From positions 124,001 through 188,000 of the forward strand of contig NZ_BMUE01000008.1 of assembly GCF_014650035.1 (NCBI RefSeq): a DNA stretch of 64,000 nt, given 5' to 3'. Source of the stretch: Streptomyces lucensis JCM 4490. Its GTDB lineage: Bacteria > Actinomycetota > Actinomycetes > Streptomycetales > Streptomycetaceae. Position numbers and translations under genes: made by a program. Under the pieces are notes generated by a model, which did no database searches, was not told the DNA's origin, and saw only the letters and a program-made list of their open reading frames with translations. Numbering within the stretch: the first letter of the stretch is position 1; each line of letters starts with the position of its first letter. Positions 1 to 9,221 of this stretch are shown one piece after another.

Positions 1-464
1 GTGACGTTCGAGAAGGCCACATCGACCTTGCCGCTGTCGATCCCGACGAAGAGATTCTCCCACGTGGAGTTTCTGACCTCGGCCTTGAGGCCGAACACCG
101 CGGCGACCAGCCGGCCGAGGTCCGGCTCGGAGCCGGTGAGGGTCTTCTGGTCGTCGCCGACGTACGCCAGCGGCGGGAACCCCGCGGGCAGGGCGCCGAT
201 ACCGATCTCCAGCTTGCCGCTCTTCTTGACGGCGGCGGGCAGTTCGGCGCTGATCGCCTCGACCTCGGAGACCTTGATGGTGGTCTGGTTGGCGGCGCCG
301 TTCGAGACCCGTCCGACGACCACCTCGCCGGCCTTGTCGGTGTCGGTGGAGGTGGCCGCGTCGCTGTTCCCACCGCAGGCGCCGAGCCCTGTGACGAGGG
401 AGGCGACGGCGCTCGCCGCGGTGATGCCGCGTATCAGGCTGCGTCGGGTGAAGTGGGTGCTCAT
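1..464 (-). CDS. Amino-acid ABC transporter substrate-binding lipoprotein (partial, C-terminus off the window)
   Basis: This is the extracytoplasmic solute-binding component of the importer encoded just upstream on the same strand. The visible part starts at ATG 464-462, preceded by AAGGA six bases upstream. It begins MSTHFTRRSLIRG, has a hydrophobic stretch and then a lipobox-like GLGACG, so it is probably exported (twin-arginine-like RRSLIRG) and lipid-anchored. About 50 residues later the periplasmic-binding type 3 fold begins, with segments such as LEIGIGALPAGFPPLAY and GSEPDLGRLVAAVFGL that match polar amino-acid binding proteins. It follows the ATPase gene with a 60-base gap. The substrate cannot be read from this fragment. 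Confidence 0.85.
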   Translation of the reverse strand, partial: MSTHFTRRSLIRGITAASAVASLVTGLGACGGNSDAATSTDTDKAGEVVVGRVSNGAANQTTIKVSEVEAISAELPAAVKKSGKLEIGIGALPAGFPPLAYVGDDQKTLTGSEPDLGRLVAAVFGLKAEVRNSTWENLFVGIDSGKVDVAFSNV

Positions 465-524
465 GGCCGTTCCTTGTCGCTGAAGGTGATGAGAATGGCG
501 TGGGGGGCTTGGGGATGCCGGGGG

Positions 525-1322
525 TCAGAGGACCTTGCTGAGGAAGTCCCGGGTCCGCTCGTGCCGTGGTGTGCCGAGGACCTCGGCGGGCGGCCCCTGC
601 TCGACGATCCTGCCGCCGTCGATGAAGACGACCCGGTCGGCGACTTCGCGGGCGAAGCCGATCTCGTGGGTGACGATGACGAGCGTGGTGCCGCTGGTGG
701 CCAGGTCCTTGATGACGGCGAGGACTTCACCCACCAGTTCGGGATCGAGGGCGGAGGTGGGCTCGTCGAAGAGGATGACGCCGGGACGCAGGGCGATGGC
801 GCGGGCGATGGCGACACGCTGCTGCTGTCCACCGGAGAGCTGGCGGGGGTAGGCGCCGGTCTTGTCGGCGAGGCCGACGCGGCCGAGGAGTTCGCGGGCG
901 AGTTCCTGTGCCTCGGATCTGCCGAGCCGGCCTGTGGCGATCGGAGCCGCGGCCACATTGTCCAGCACGGTCAGGTGCGGGAACAGGTTGAAATTCTGGA
1001 AGACGAAGCCGATCCGGCCGCGCTGAACCAGAATGGCGCGCTCGCTCAGCTCCTTCAGGCGCTCGCCCTGACGCTTCACGCCGATCAATTCACCGTTGAC
1101 GCTGACGTAGCCGATCTCCGGCTTCTCCAGGTGGTTGATGATTCGCAGCAGGGTGGACTTCCCGGAGCCCGAGGGGCCCAGGACGACGGTGACCTCGCCC
1201 GGGCGGACGGTCAGGTCGATGCCGTCCAGCACCCGGTGGGTGCCGTACCACTTGTGCACGCCGTGGACCTCTACGGTGGCGGCCTCGACGTCCGCCCGGG
1301 CTTCGCGCGTCTTGGCACTCAT
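525..1322 (-). CDS. Amino-acid ABC transporter ATP-binding protein (GlnQ/HisP type)
   Basis: This 265-residue cytoplasmic ATPase powers import of an amino acid. It shows Walker A GPSGSGKST (about residue 50), a Q-loop in VFQNFNLFPHLTVLDNV, the signature LSGGQQQR, Walker B VILFDEPTSALDPE and a switch histidine in IVTHEIGFAREVAD. This pattern and length are typical of the polar amino-acid uptake (PAAT) family. Its ATG overlaps the stop of the permease gene (ATGA), with GGGAGG six bases upstream, so the two are translationally coupled. The substrate-binding gene follows 60 bases downstream. Confidence 0.96.
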   Translation of the reverse strand: MSAKTREARADVEAATVEVHGVHKWYGTHRVLDGIDLTVRPGEVTVVLGPSGSGKSTLLRIINHLEKPEIGYVSVNGELIGVKRQGERLKELSERAILVQRGRIGFVFQNFNLFPHLTVLDNVAAAPIATGRLGRSEAQELARELLGRVGLADKTGAYPRQLSGGQQQRVAIARAIALRPGVILFDEPTSALDPELVGEVLAVIKDLATSGTTLVIVTHEIGFAREVADRVVFIDGGRIVEQGPPAEVLGTPRHERTRDFLSKVL

Positions 1323-2299
1323 ACGGCGGCCTCCCGGCGGACACGGGCTCCCAGGTCGGTGAGACGGGTACGGAGCTTCTGCAGCGGCGTCGGCGGCAGG
1401 CCGCGGGTGGCACCGCGGGCGTAATGCCGCTCGACGTAGAACTGGATGACGGAGACGACGCTGGTCAGGATCAGGTACCAGACGGTGACGACCAGCAGCA
1501 GCGGCACGATGTCACCGGGGTAGGTGGATCCCATGGTCTGCGCGGAGCCGAACAGGTCGAGCAGGGATACGTAGAAGACCAGGGAGGTTCCCTTGATCAG
1601 GCCGATGAGCTGGTTGACGTAGTTCGGGACGATCGAGCGCAGTGCCTGCGGGAAGACGATCCTGCGGAACTGGTAGCCCTTCGGCAGGCCGAGCGCCGCG
1701 GCCGCCTCGTGCTGGCCCTGGTCGACGGAGAGGATGCCGCCGCGTACCACCTCGGCCGCATAGGCGGCCTCGTTGAGGCTGAGGCCGACGACGGCGACGA
1801 CCATGTCAGTGGCGAGCCTCGACTCGTCGAAGGAGAAGAATGCCGGACCGAAGGGGATACCGACGCTCAACGTCTGGTACAGGGCACTGAAGTTGTAGAG
1901 AAAGATCAGCACCACGATGAGCGGGATCGAGCGCAGCACCCAGACGTAGGTCCAGCTGACCGCGCGCAGCACCGGGCTCTTCGAGAGCCGCGCCAGAGCG
2001 AGCACGACGCCGCCGGCAAGGCCCAGCACAGCGCTGTAGACAGTGACTTGGAGCGTGATCAGCAGGCCGTCGAGGATGGTGGGCCGCAGGAACCAGTAGC
2101 TCCAGCGATCCCATTGGTAGAAGGGGTTGGTGACCAGTCCGTGCACGAACTGGGCGACGACGATCAGCACGACCGCGGTGACTATCCAGCGGCCTGGCCG
2201 CCTCAGTGGAAGAACCCGTTGCGCGGCAAGGGGCTGTGGCGGGTCGTCGGTCTTCGGCGCCTCGGCGAAGGTGACGGTGACGCCAGGGGGTTCACTCAT
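1319..2299 (-). CDS. Amino-acid ABC transporter permease (HisM/GlnP family)
   Basis: This is the membrane subunit of the PAAT importer, 326 residues. A cytoplasmic N-terminal tail of about 50 residues is followed by at least five hydrophobic segments. The EAA-loop region reads HEAAAALGLPKGYQFRRIVF, which contacts the ATPase. Start ATG 2299 was chosen over an upstream in-frame start because CGGAG lies six bases before it and the upstream extension is arginine/proline-rich shadow-like sequence. It is the first gene of the minus-strand operon permease-ATPase-binding protein. A single permease gene implies a homodimeric pore, or a second permease beyond the window. Confidence 0.93.
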   Translation of the reverse strand: MSEPPGVTVTFAEAPKTDDPPQPLAAQRVLPLRRPGRWIVTAVVLIVVAQFVHGLVTNPFYQWDRWSYWFLRPTILDGLLITLQVTVYSAVLGLAGGVVLALARLSKSPVLRAVSWTYVWVLRSIPLIVVLIFLYNFSALYQTLSVGIPFGPAFFSFDESRLATDMVVAVVGLSLNEAAYAAEVVRGGILSVDQGQHEAAAALGLPKGYQFRRIVFPQALRSIVPNYVNQLIGLIKGTSLVFYVSLLDLFGSAQTMGSTYPGDIVPLLLVVTVWYLILTSVVSVIQFYVERHYARGATRGLPPTPLQKLRTRLTDLGARVRREAAV

Positions 2300-3087
2300 G
2301 GTGGGCTCCGGCTGGGTGGGAACACCCCCGAAGCACGGCGGTGCGCGACGACGCACACCAGCGGCGAGTGACCGGGGGCGGGGAGGGCAACGGCACACCG
2401 CGCGGGCGCGGTGTGCGTCAGGAGGTGCGGGGGCAGCGGGGTGTCAGCCTCGACAGCGGGTGCGGCCGCCCGAAGCGGTACACAGTGCGCTGTTCACGCG
2501 GAGCAGATCGACGGCATGATCGGCGACGAGCAGGGTCATCAGGCTCGCGCACGGCTGTGCACAGCCCTGGGGGCGGCGCGTCGCCGTCCGGGGGGCTGCG
2601 TACATGGCGTCACCGTCACTGTTCCGGCCCCAGGGGCCTCGCGCTTACCGAACCATCATCGGTCGGGTCGTCACCTGGGGCACCCCACCGCGATGGGAGG
2701 GTTCCCGGTCAGCAAGCCAGGGCTTGTCGCTGACGCTCATGACCGTCTGAGCGGTAGTTAAGACAACTGAACTAACGTATGTCAACGCTGGTCCAGCAGG
2801 TGGAACGGCCGGGCGGGGGGGCCGCCCAGTCCAATCCCGCCGCTGCGCCGGCCGAACTCGTCAACCGGGCCCTTCACACCGCTCAGGGACTCCGCGCCCG
2901 CGCGGCGGTGCCGGCGATCGGCGGCCGTCTCCAGGCACGCAGTGCGGGGGGACGCTCCTCCGTCCACACCCACACGGCACGACCGGCGATGCCGTGGTTC
3001 ATGCGCGGCACCGAGTACACATAACTGACAAGAAGCTGTCACATACGAATCGGAATGCGGAATCGACCGACACCCGTTCTGACTGAC
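2300..3087. other. Intergenic region without a convincing gene
   Basis: Apart from the promoter-like patch at 2756-2785, no open frame here has a recognisable family, ribosome binding site or consistent codon bias. Short overlapping frames on both strands near 2780-3040 look like GC-rich noise. Confidence 0.5.
2756..2785 (-). promoter_or_regulatory. Possible promoter for the ABC importer operon
   Basis: On the minus strand TTGACA (2785-2780) is separated by 18 bases from TTAACT (2761-2756). The same patch carries an inverted repeat GTTA-N12-TAAC, and it is conspicuously A/T-rich for this genome. It lies about 460 bases upstream of the permease start, so the leader would be long. The -35 box is perfect; the -10 match is weak. 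Confidence 0.35.
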
Positions 3088-3327
3088 ATGACTGTTGGAG
3101 TAGCGCTCAACGCGTCAGACGCGTCGAACCAGGTCGACGCCACCGTACGACTGGCCCGGGAATCCGCCGCCGATCCGGCCGTGATCGGCGACGAGAAGAC
3201 GGTCGAGGCCGAAGTACGCCGCTACCGCGACGCCGGCGCCACCGAGGTCGTGTTCTCGGTCACCGAGATCGCGGGAGAAACCGACCGCCGACGCACCTGG
3301 CGGCTCCTGGGTGAACTGGCCCGCTGA
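3088..3327 (+). pseudogene. LLM-class (luciferase-like) F420/flavin oxidoreductase remnant with an in-frame internal deletion
   Basis: The 79-residue frame begins with the N-terminus of a luciferase-like monooxygenase (MTVGVALNASDASNQVD, then VRLARESAA). It continues directly into the family's extreme C-terminus (VIGDEKTVEAEVRRYRDAG, then ATEVVFSVTEIA and TWRLLGELAR). The central TIM-barrel, roughly 200 residues that hold the cofactor site, is missing without loss of frame. A family member is normally 280-340 residues, so this cannot be an active enzyme. It sits 52 bases upstream of the DUF1684 gene on the same strand. That is inferred from family knowledge; no alignment was run. Confidence 0.7.
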
Positions 3328-3379
3328 GCACACCGGCCGATCCGGCGGGCCGCCCCGTCCCATGACGAAGGAGATACCC

Positions 3380-4204
3380 ATGACCCCCGAGACCACCACG
3401 ACCGACCTCCGTGCCTTCACCGAGAACTGGCTGGACTGGTACCGCGCCCAGGAAGCCCGGCTCGCCTCCCCGCACGGGTTCCTGGCGATCACCGGCCTGC
3501 ACTGGCTCGATGACCGGCCCCAGCGTTTCCCGGACGCGCCCGGTACGTGGCGCACCGACTCCGACGGGGTCGTCGTGGATCTGGATGACGGCGAGGAGCT
3601 ACTCGTCGACGGGACGCTGGTGCACGGCGAACACGGTTTCGGCGTGCTTCCCGAACGCGGCAGCGTCGACGCCGTGTGGGGAGACGCCGTCATCGAGGTC
3701 GCCAAGCGCGGTGGGCACGACATCGTGCGCCCCCGGCACCCGGACGCGCCACTACGCACGGCCTTCACCGGGACGCCCGCCTACGACCCCGACCCGCGCT
3801 GGGCCGTGGCGGGCCGCTACATCCCCTTCGACACGCCACGGCCGACCACCGTGGGCGCCGCGGTCGAGAGCCTTGAGCACGTGTACGACGCCCCGGGCAG
3901 AGTCGAGTTCGAGTTGGACGGGCGTCTGCTGTCGCTGACCACGTTCCCCGGCCCTGGCACGGGCCGGCTGATGGTGCTGTTCACCGACGAGACATCCGGG
4001 GTCACCACCTACGCCGCCAACCGGGTCCTCACCCTGGAGCCACCCGCCGCCGACGGTACGGTCGTCCTGGACTTCAACCGCGCCGCGAACCTGCCGTGCG
4101 CCTACACGGACCTGGCCACCTGCCCGCTGCCCCCGGCCGAGAACCGGCTGCCGGTGGCGATCGAGGCCGGCCAGAAGCTCCCCCGCGAGCGCGGCGGTTC
4201 CTGA
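3380..4204 (+). CDS. DUF1684 family protein
   Basis: This 274-residue soluble protein resembles the DUF1684 family. Typical features are the start with NWLDWYRAQEARLASPHGFL and GLHWLDD, the segment RYIPFDTPRPTTVGAAVE and the C-terminal FNRAANLPCAYTDLATCPLP with ENRLPVAIEAGQK. No enzymatic function is established for the family as far as I know. The ATG at 3380 has GAAGGAG at 3367-3373, six bases upstream, which is why the longer in-frame start at 3311 is not used. It may have formed a transcription unit with the broken oxidoreductase before it. Confidence 0.85.
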   Translation: MTPETTTTDLRAFTENWLDWYRAQEARLASPHGFLAITGLHWLDDRPQRFPDAPGTWRTDSDGVVVDLDDGEELLVDGTLVHGEHGFGVLPERGSVDAVWGDAVIEVAKRGGHDIVRPRHPDAPLRTAFTGTPAYDPDPRWAVAGRYIPFDTPRPTTVGAAVESLEHVYDAPGRVEFELDGRLLSLTTFPGPGTGRLMVLFTDETSGVTTYAANRVLTLEPPAADGTVVLDFNRAANLPCAYTDLATCPLPPAENRLPVAIEAGQKLPRERGGS

Positions 4205-4387
4205 GCCGGACCCGGTCCGGTCCGAACGCCCTGGGGGTGCCGCTCTCCCGCGCTGACTCGCCGGTACCACCGGGTGATCTTGTGGGCACCTCGGGCCGGT
4301 GGCCAGCGCGCGGGCCGAGGTGTGAGGGCCGCGCGCTGTCCTCCCCCCTTCACGAGACGGGCCGGGCCACTGGTGCCGCCTGGATGT

Positions 4388-4894
4388 CTACGCCGTGGTG
4401 ATGGTGGTCATCTGCCAGTTCTGCACCGACGACTGCGTCCAGGTCCACAGAGTGAGATAGACGCCGTTCGTCATGTTGTTGCCCTTCGGAGTCAGGGCTT
4501 TGTCGCTGTAGTGGTGCGTGATGGGTGGCGTGGTGTCCCACCTCTGGGAGGCTGCAGTCGAACTGCAGGTCCACAGTGTGAGAACCGCCCCGTTGGTGCT
4601 GTAGGCGTCTCCCTTGGGCGTCAGGCACTTCCCGCTCGCGTCGTTCACCAGACGCCCGAGTGAGTCCTTGTGCCACTTCTGACTGGCGCCACCGGTGCAG
4701 CGCCAAAGCGTGATGATCGCGCCGTTCGCCGTGCTGTCGCCCTGCGGGGTGGCGCAGTATGCGGAGCTTCCGACTCCACCGGACAAGTTCGCGATGGAAA
4801 CATACGATGAGCTCGGGGCTCCGTGCGCTATGCCCCCGGGGCCGAGCAGGGCGAAACCCACTGCCGCTGAGAATCCTGCCAGTAAGCGCCTCAT
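4388..4894 (-). CDS. Secreted ricin-type beta-trefoil lectin
   Basis: The product has 168 residues. A signal peptide (MRRLLAGFSAAVGFALLGP, cleaved near IAHGA) precedes a single ricin B-type lectin domain. The three trefoil repeats are visible through their QxW motifs: SQKW, SQRW and QNW, each preceded by a G/N-x-ITLW or VLTLW strand. Such domains bind galactose or other sugars on polysaccharides; here no catalytic domain is attached, so it is a free lectin. The start at 4894 lies directly behind an array of AAGAGG repeats that supplies its Shine-Dalgarno sequence. It is downstream of, and co-oriented with, the frameshifted SARP gene, with a 247-base gap. Confidence 0.88.
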   Translation of the reverse strand: MRRLLAGFSAAVGFALLGPGGIAHGAPSSSYVSIANLSGGVGSSAYCATPQGDSTANGAIITLWRCTGGASQKWHKDSLGRLVNDASGKCLTPKGDAYSTNGAVLTLWTCSSTAASQRWDTTPPITHHYSDKALTPKGNNMTNGVYLTLWTWTQSSVQNWQMTTITTA

Positions 4895-4895
4895 G

Positions 4896-4927
4896 CCTCT
4901 TCCTCTTCCTCTTCCTCTTCCTCTTCC
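4896..4927 (-). repeat. Hexanucleotide tandem repeat (AAGAGG)5 forming the lectin ribosome binding site
   Basis: Read on the minus strand the tract is GG followed by five perfect AAGAGG units and then C-ATG. Each unit is a good Shine-Dalgarno match. The penultimate unit lies at optimal spacing (7 bases) from the start and the last is only one base away. Because the unit is 6 bases, copy-number change would keep any frame that reads through it but would change the ribosome-loading tract. Confidence 0.85.
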
Positions 4928-5141
4928 GTGAGCCATGCCCAATGGGCAGGGCCGGCCGACGATTGCGATGCACGGTCACGTGTGACACCACAGGAGCAGC
5001 GATGCGCCCGGGTCACCCGGCCGGTGCGATCACGACTCTGGCAAACCCCTCTGTAAAACGGGTGTACTAGTGAGGGCGCCAGGACAGTGGCCGTACAGGC
5101 AAGACCGAAACGGTGAGACCGGCGGGGGCCGCGAGTGAACC

Positions 5142-8047
5142 TTAAGGCTGGTATGAGCCGATGAGCGCCTCGAGGTCTTTCAGGCCCTTCGCACCCGTGT
5201 CGGCGAGGAGGTCCCACGCCTGCCGCCAGTGAGCCAGCGCCTTGGACGGCTGCCGTGAGGCTGCGAGGATGTTGCCGTACTCCCAGTGCGCCAGGCCTTC
5301 GGTGTACGTATCACCACGCCCGCGAGCAAGGTCCATGAGCTCCTTGCAGCTCTGCTTCGCCGGGCCGTTCCGGTCCAGATGATGCAGGACGCGTACGGCA
5401 CCGAGGCGTGTCTGCGACTCCACGTGCCAGTCGCCGTTCTTGGCATTGGCGAGTAGCCGCAGCCCTGATTCGAAGTGGACCAGTGCCGCTTCCGGTTGGT
5501 TGAGCGAGAGGTGCGCATAGCCGATGTTCCAGTGCGCTGTCTGCTGCAGCACCAGACTGTCCAGGCCGGTTCCGATGTCGAGGCTACGTTGGTGCAACCG
5601 TATGGCCAGATGCGTGTTGTCGGGCTCGTGAAGGCTGCCGAGACGACTTAGGTACGTCGCTTCGCCCTGCGCGTCGCCTTCATGGCGGGCAACGGCGAGC
5701 AGGCGCTCGTAAACGGGGACGGACTCGTCATAGCGACCGAGTAGTTGGAGCAGCATCCCTGTGTTGCCCAGTGCTTTCCGTTCCCACGCGGCGTCTCCAA
5801 GACGACGGATGAGCCGGGTTGCCTCCCGGTTGCAGGACAGTGCGCTTTCGAGGTGGCCGCGCATGAAGTGGGAGGCTGCCAGGTCGATCAGTGCCTGGGC
5901 CTCGGCAGTGCTGTCGTGGCCGCGGCGGGCTGCCGCCACAGCGATGTCATTGAGGCGCTGCAATTCCGAAGTGCGGCCCCGGCGCTGGAGGTAGGGAAAG
6001 AGGGCCGGGACGAGACGGAGGACGGGTTCCAGGCCGCGAGGCGTCTGGGCATACTGGTTGGCGATCGCCACCAGGTTGATCAACTCTCTGTCACACCATG
6101 CCAGTGCCTCCTGCTCGTCGGCCACCGTGGTCGCGTCGTCGCAGGAGTACGGCACGCGACGCCAGAGCTCCGGTCCCTCGGGCAGCAGCGTTCTCGCACA
6201 CCGGCCGACCATGGCGGCGTACCACTGGAGCCCTCGTCCGATCGCTTCGCTGGTCTGTGCAGGGGGGGTCTCTTCTCGCGCGACTTCTCGGGCGTAGTCG
6301 CGAACGAGGCTGTGCGGGGCGTAGTGGTCCAGACTGACTTCGTTGAGCAGTGCGACATCCACCAGCGAATCCAGGGCCGTTCGGGTCCTTCCGTCGCATC
6401 CATCAGTCGCGCCATCAAAGGGACGCTGTACACCGGCAGATTCACGCTTCCCAGGCAACGGAGGGCTCGGGCCGCCTCCTGCTCGCGCGGGCTTGCGTCG
6501 ACTCGGCCCAGCCCCCGGTAGGTGACCGCGAGCGCGCCGCGCACACTCAAATCGTCCAAGTGAAGTTCATCGAGGCGTTGATTGACGGCGGCGAGTCGCT
6601 CGGCGACGGACGACATGGACCGCCCTGGATGACCAGCCAGGCGGGCAGCTGTGACACGTAGGGCCAGGGGCAAGTCACCGCAGAGCTCGGCAACGTGGGC
6701 AGACGCGTCCGGCTCGGCAGCAACGGCGCCAGTGCCGATCACGGCGTCGAGGATCGCGAGACTGGCGTGACGTGCCAAAGGCCCGAGAGTCACGTGCGCG
6801 GCATCTTCGATCGTACCGAGGCGCCTTCGACTGGTGACGATGACGGCACAACGAGGATTGTTCGGCAGCAGCGTGCGCACTTGCGCCGCTGAATGGGCGT
6901 CGTCCAGGACGAGCAGGACGCGTTTGGGAGCCAGTAGGGATCTCAGGAAGCCCTCTGCCTCATCCGGATGCCGATGCGGCGGCAATGTCGCGTCCAGTGA
7001 GCGTACGACGGCATCCACCAGTTCCGTCGGGTCTCGAGGATCCAGTCCCGATGCTGAGCCGTGCAGTCGCAGGAAGAGCTGGCCGTCCGGATAGCGGGAG
7101 GCCCATCGGTGCGCGGCGCTCAAAGCCAGGGCGGTCTTACCGACCCCGCCCATGCCACTGATCACCACGATTGGTGAGGCGCCGTGAAACGTGTCCGCCA
7201 TGAGTTTCTCCCCAATCGCGGCCAACTCCGGCGCGCGACCCACCAAGAGCATCGGGGAGGGTGGCAGCTGAGCCGGTGGCGGTGCTGACGGGTGCGCAGG
7301 CGCCGGTGCCCCATGGGTCTCTTCCTCCCGCAGAAGTTCGAGGTGCAAAGCCCGCAGAGCGCTGGACGGACTGGTTCCCAGCTCCTCAGCCAAGGTCTCC
7401 CGCAGACGGGCGTACGCGGCGAGTGCCTCTGGCGTACGTCCCAAGTCACGGAGTGCGGTGATGAGCAGTTCGTGCGAAGGCTCGCGTAACGGGTACCTCT
7501 TCAGAAGGGCGGTGGTGGAGGCCACCGCCTCCGCCGGTCTACCTGCTCGCAAGGCCGCCGAGGCGCGGCCCTCCACAGCTCCTGCCCGTAGTTCCTGCAG
7601 GCGGGTGGCCTCGGCGGCAAGGCATATGGTCATGGGTACGTCGGAGAACGGTTCGCCGCGCCAGATCGCTTCGGCTCTGTCGTACGCCTCGATCGTCTTG
7701 GATTCGGCCGCTGGGACGAGCGCGGCTTCGTAGGCACGCGCGTCCGTCCACACATGATCCGCCACCAGCTCGTACCCACCGGGTCGTGTCTGCACGAGAG
7801 CAGCACCGGCCGGGCCAGCGACCGCACGTAACTGCCTTCGCAGCCGTGACACCCGCACCTGGACGGCGTTGACCGGATCCACCCGCTGTCTGCTCCCCCA
7901 GAGCGCCTCGGCCAAGTGGTCCGTACTCACCGTCTGGCCTGCGTGTACGACTAGCTCAGCGAGCAGAGCGCGGTCCTTCTTCGCGCTCAGGCCGAGGCTG
8001 TGCTGCCCGAGGCGGATCTTCAACGGCCCGAGGAATCCGATCTCCAT
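5142..8047 (-). pseudogene. AfsR/SARP-family transcriptional regulator split by a -1 frameshift
   Basis: The gene encodes in order: an OmpR-type winged helix (about residues 1-95), the BTAD domain (about 95-245), an NB-ARC ATPase with Walker A GMGGVGKTA, Walker B RVLLVLDDA and GLPL-like GDLPLALRV, then TPR repeats. The first frame (from 8047) is correct to MDATEG. The second (to 5142) resumes with TRTALDSLVDVALLNEVSLD. A one-base slip near 6384-6390 would restore about 968 residues, the normal AfsR length. TTA codons are in frame at 7831-7829 and 7489-7487, so expression should need the bldA tRNA. The shift could be a real mutation, a sequencing error, or (less likely) programmed. Confidence 0.85.
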
Positions 8048-8558
8048 GAGCCGGATTCTGCCAGCCGGTCAGTACGCGACCCTCCCGTAAGTCCCGGTGT
8101 CTGACCCGGCACGACGGGAAGTCGCCATGCATCGGCCCACCGCCGGCCCAGCCGCCGCACTCGCCTCTGGCGGGCCGTCGGAGAGGGTGCACGGCTGCTT
8201 CACAGCGGGCCTGCCGGCGGCCGTACTGCACTGAACCGCACCGAAGCACGGCCACGCGCGTCGGGCGGTCTGCCGATGAGGTCGGCCTGTGTGCCGCGCA
8301 CGCACGGCGACCGGATGTGCATCCCGGCCAGGACCAGGGTGGGCAGAGATCGCGTCTCCGTGACCGCGCCTCAAAGCCTTCCAAGGAAGCTCCCAACTCT
8401 GTCCGGGTGGGAGGTGAAGACGGACATGGTGCGCGGTCGGCGCTGCCCCAGCAGGATCGTAAGGGTGACACGGCGGCCCGCGGCGTCCTTTCATCGCGCG
8501 TGCGATCTGTCTGCCTGAGGAGGAGTGGGGCACAGCAGTGGCGGGAGGCCGAAGATCC
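8048..8558. other. Intergenic region, no gene seen
   Basis: Between the SARP start and the end of the response-regulator gene I find no frame with a recognisable family or ribosome binding site on either strand. Confidence 0.5.
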
Positions 8559-9221
8559 TCACGCCGGGCGGACGAGGCGGGTTTGGTAGGCGAAGACCAC
8601 GGCTTGGACCCGATCGCGCAGTTCCAGCTTCATCAGGATCCGGCTCAGGTGCGTCTTCACGGTGGCCTCCGCGAGGTGCAGGCAGGCGGCGATCTCGGTG
8701 TTCGACAGGCCGTATGCGACCTGGATGAGCACTTCGCGCTCGCGGGCGGTGAGCCGCTGCACTCGCTCGTCCATCTCAGTGCCGCCATCGGCGGGGAGCC
8801 GGTCCGCGAAGTTCTCCAGCAGGCGCCGGGTGATCCGCGGGGAGACCACCGCGTCGCCTGCGGCGACGCTGCGGATTGCCGTGAGCAGTTCGTCGGGCCG
8901 GGCGTTCTTCAGGAGGAAACCGGATGCTCCGGCCTTGAGGCCGGCGAAGGCGTAATGATCGAGATCAAAGGTGGTGAGGATGAGGACCTTGGTCATCGGA
9001 AGGTCCTTGACGATCCGGCGGGTTGCCTCGATGCCGCCGGTACCGGGCATGCGGACATCCATCAGGACGACATCGGGACGCAGTTTCCTCGCGAGCTGGA
9101 CGGCTTCGGCGCCGTCGCCGGCCTGCCCGACGGGTTCCATGTCCGGTTGGGCCTCCAGGATCATGGTGAACGCCATACGGAGCAGTGATTCGTCGTCGAC
9201 GAGCATCACACGGATCGTCAT
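8559..9221 (-). CDS. Two-component response regulator, NarL/FixJ family
   Basis: The product has 220 residues: receiver domain (about 1-120) with the acidic pocket VDDE, phosphoacceptor Asp in VVLMDVRMPG, conserved Thr in LILTTFD and Lys in FLLKNARPDEL. A LuxR-type helix-turn-helix follows (about 150-215): LTAREREVLIQVAYGLSNTE, then EATVKTHLSRILMKLEL. It should bind DNA when phosphorylated by the kinase encoded immediately upstream. Its ATG overlaps the kinase stop by four bases (ATGA), so the pair is translationally coupled. The target is unknown. Confidence 0.95.
   Translation of the reverse strand: MTIRVMLVDDESLLRMAFTMILEAQPDMEPVGQAGDGAEAVQLARKLRPDVVLMDVRMPGTGGIEATRRIVKDLPMTKVLILTTFDLDHYAFAGLKAGASGFLLKNARPDELLTAIRSVAAGDAVVSPRITRRLLENFADRLPADGGTEMDERVQRLTAREREVLIQVAYGLSNTEIAACLHLAEATVKTHLSRILMKLELRDRVQAVVFAYQTRLVRPA

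Noticed and set aside
2779..3042. Opposed 81- and 86-codon frames after the importer promoter.
   Set aside because: Mutual shadows without a family match; a short peptide frame near 3000 (starting MNHGIAGRAVWVW) also lacks support.
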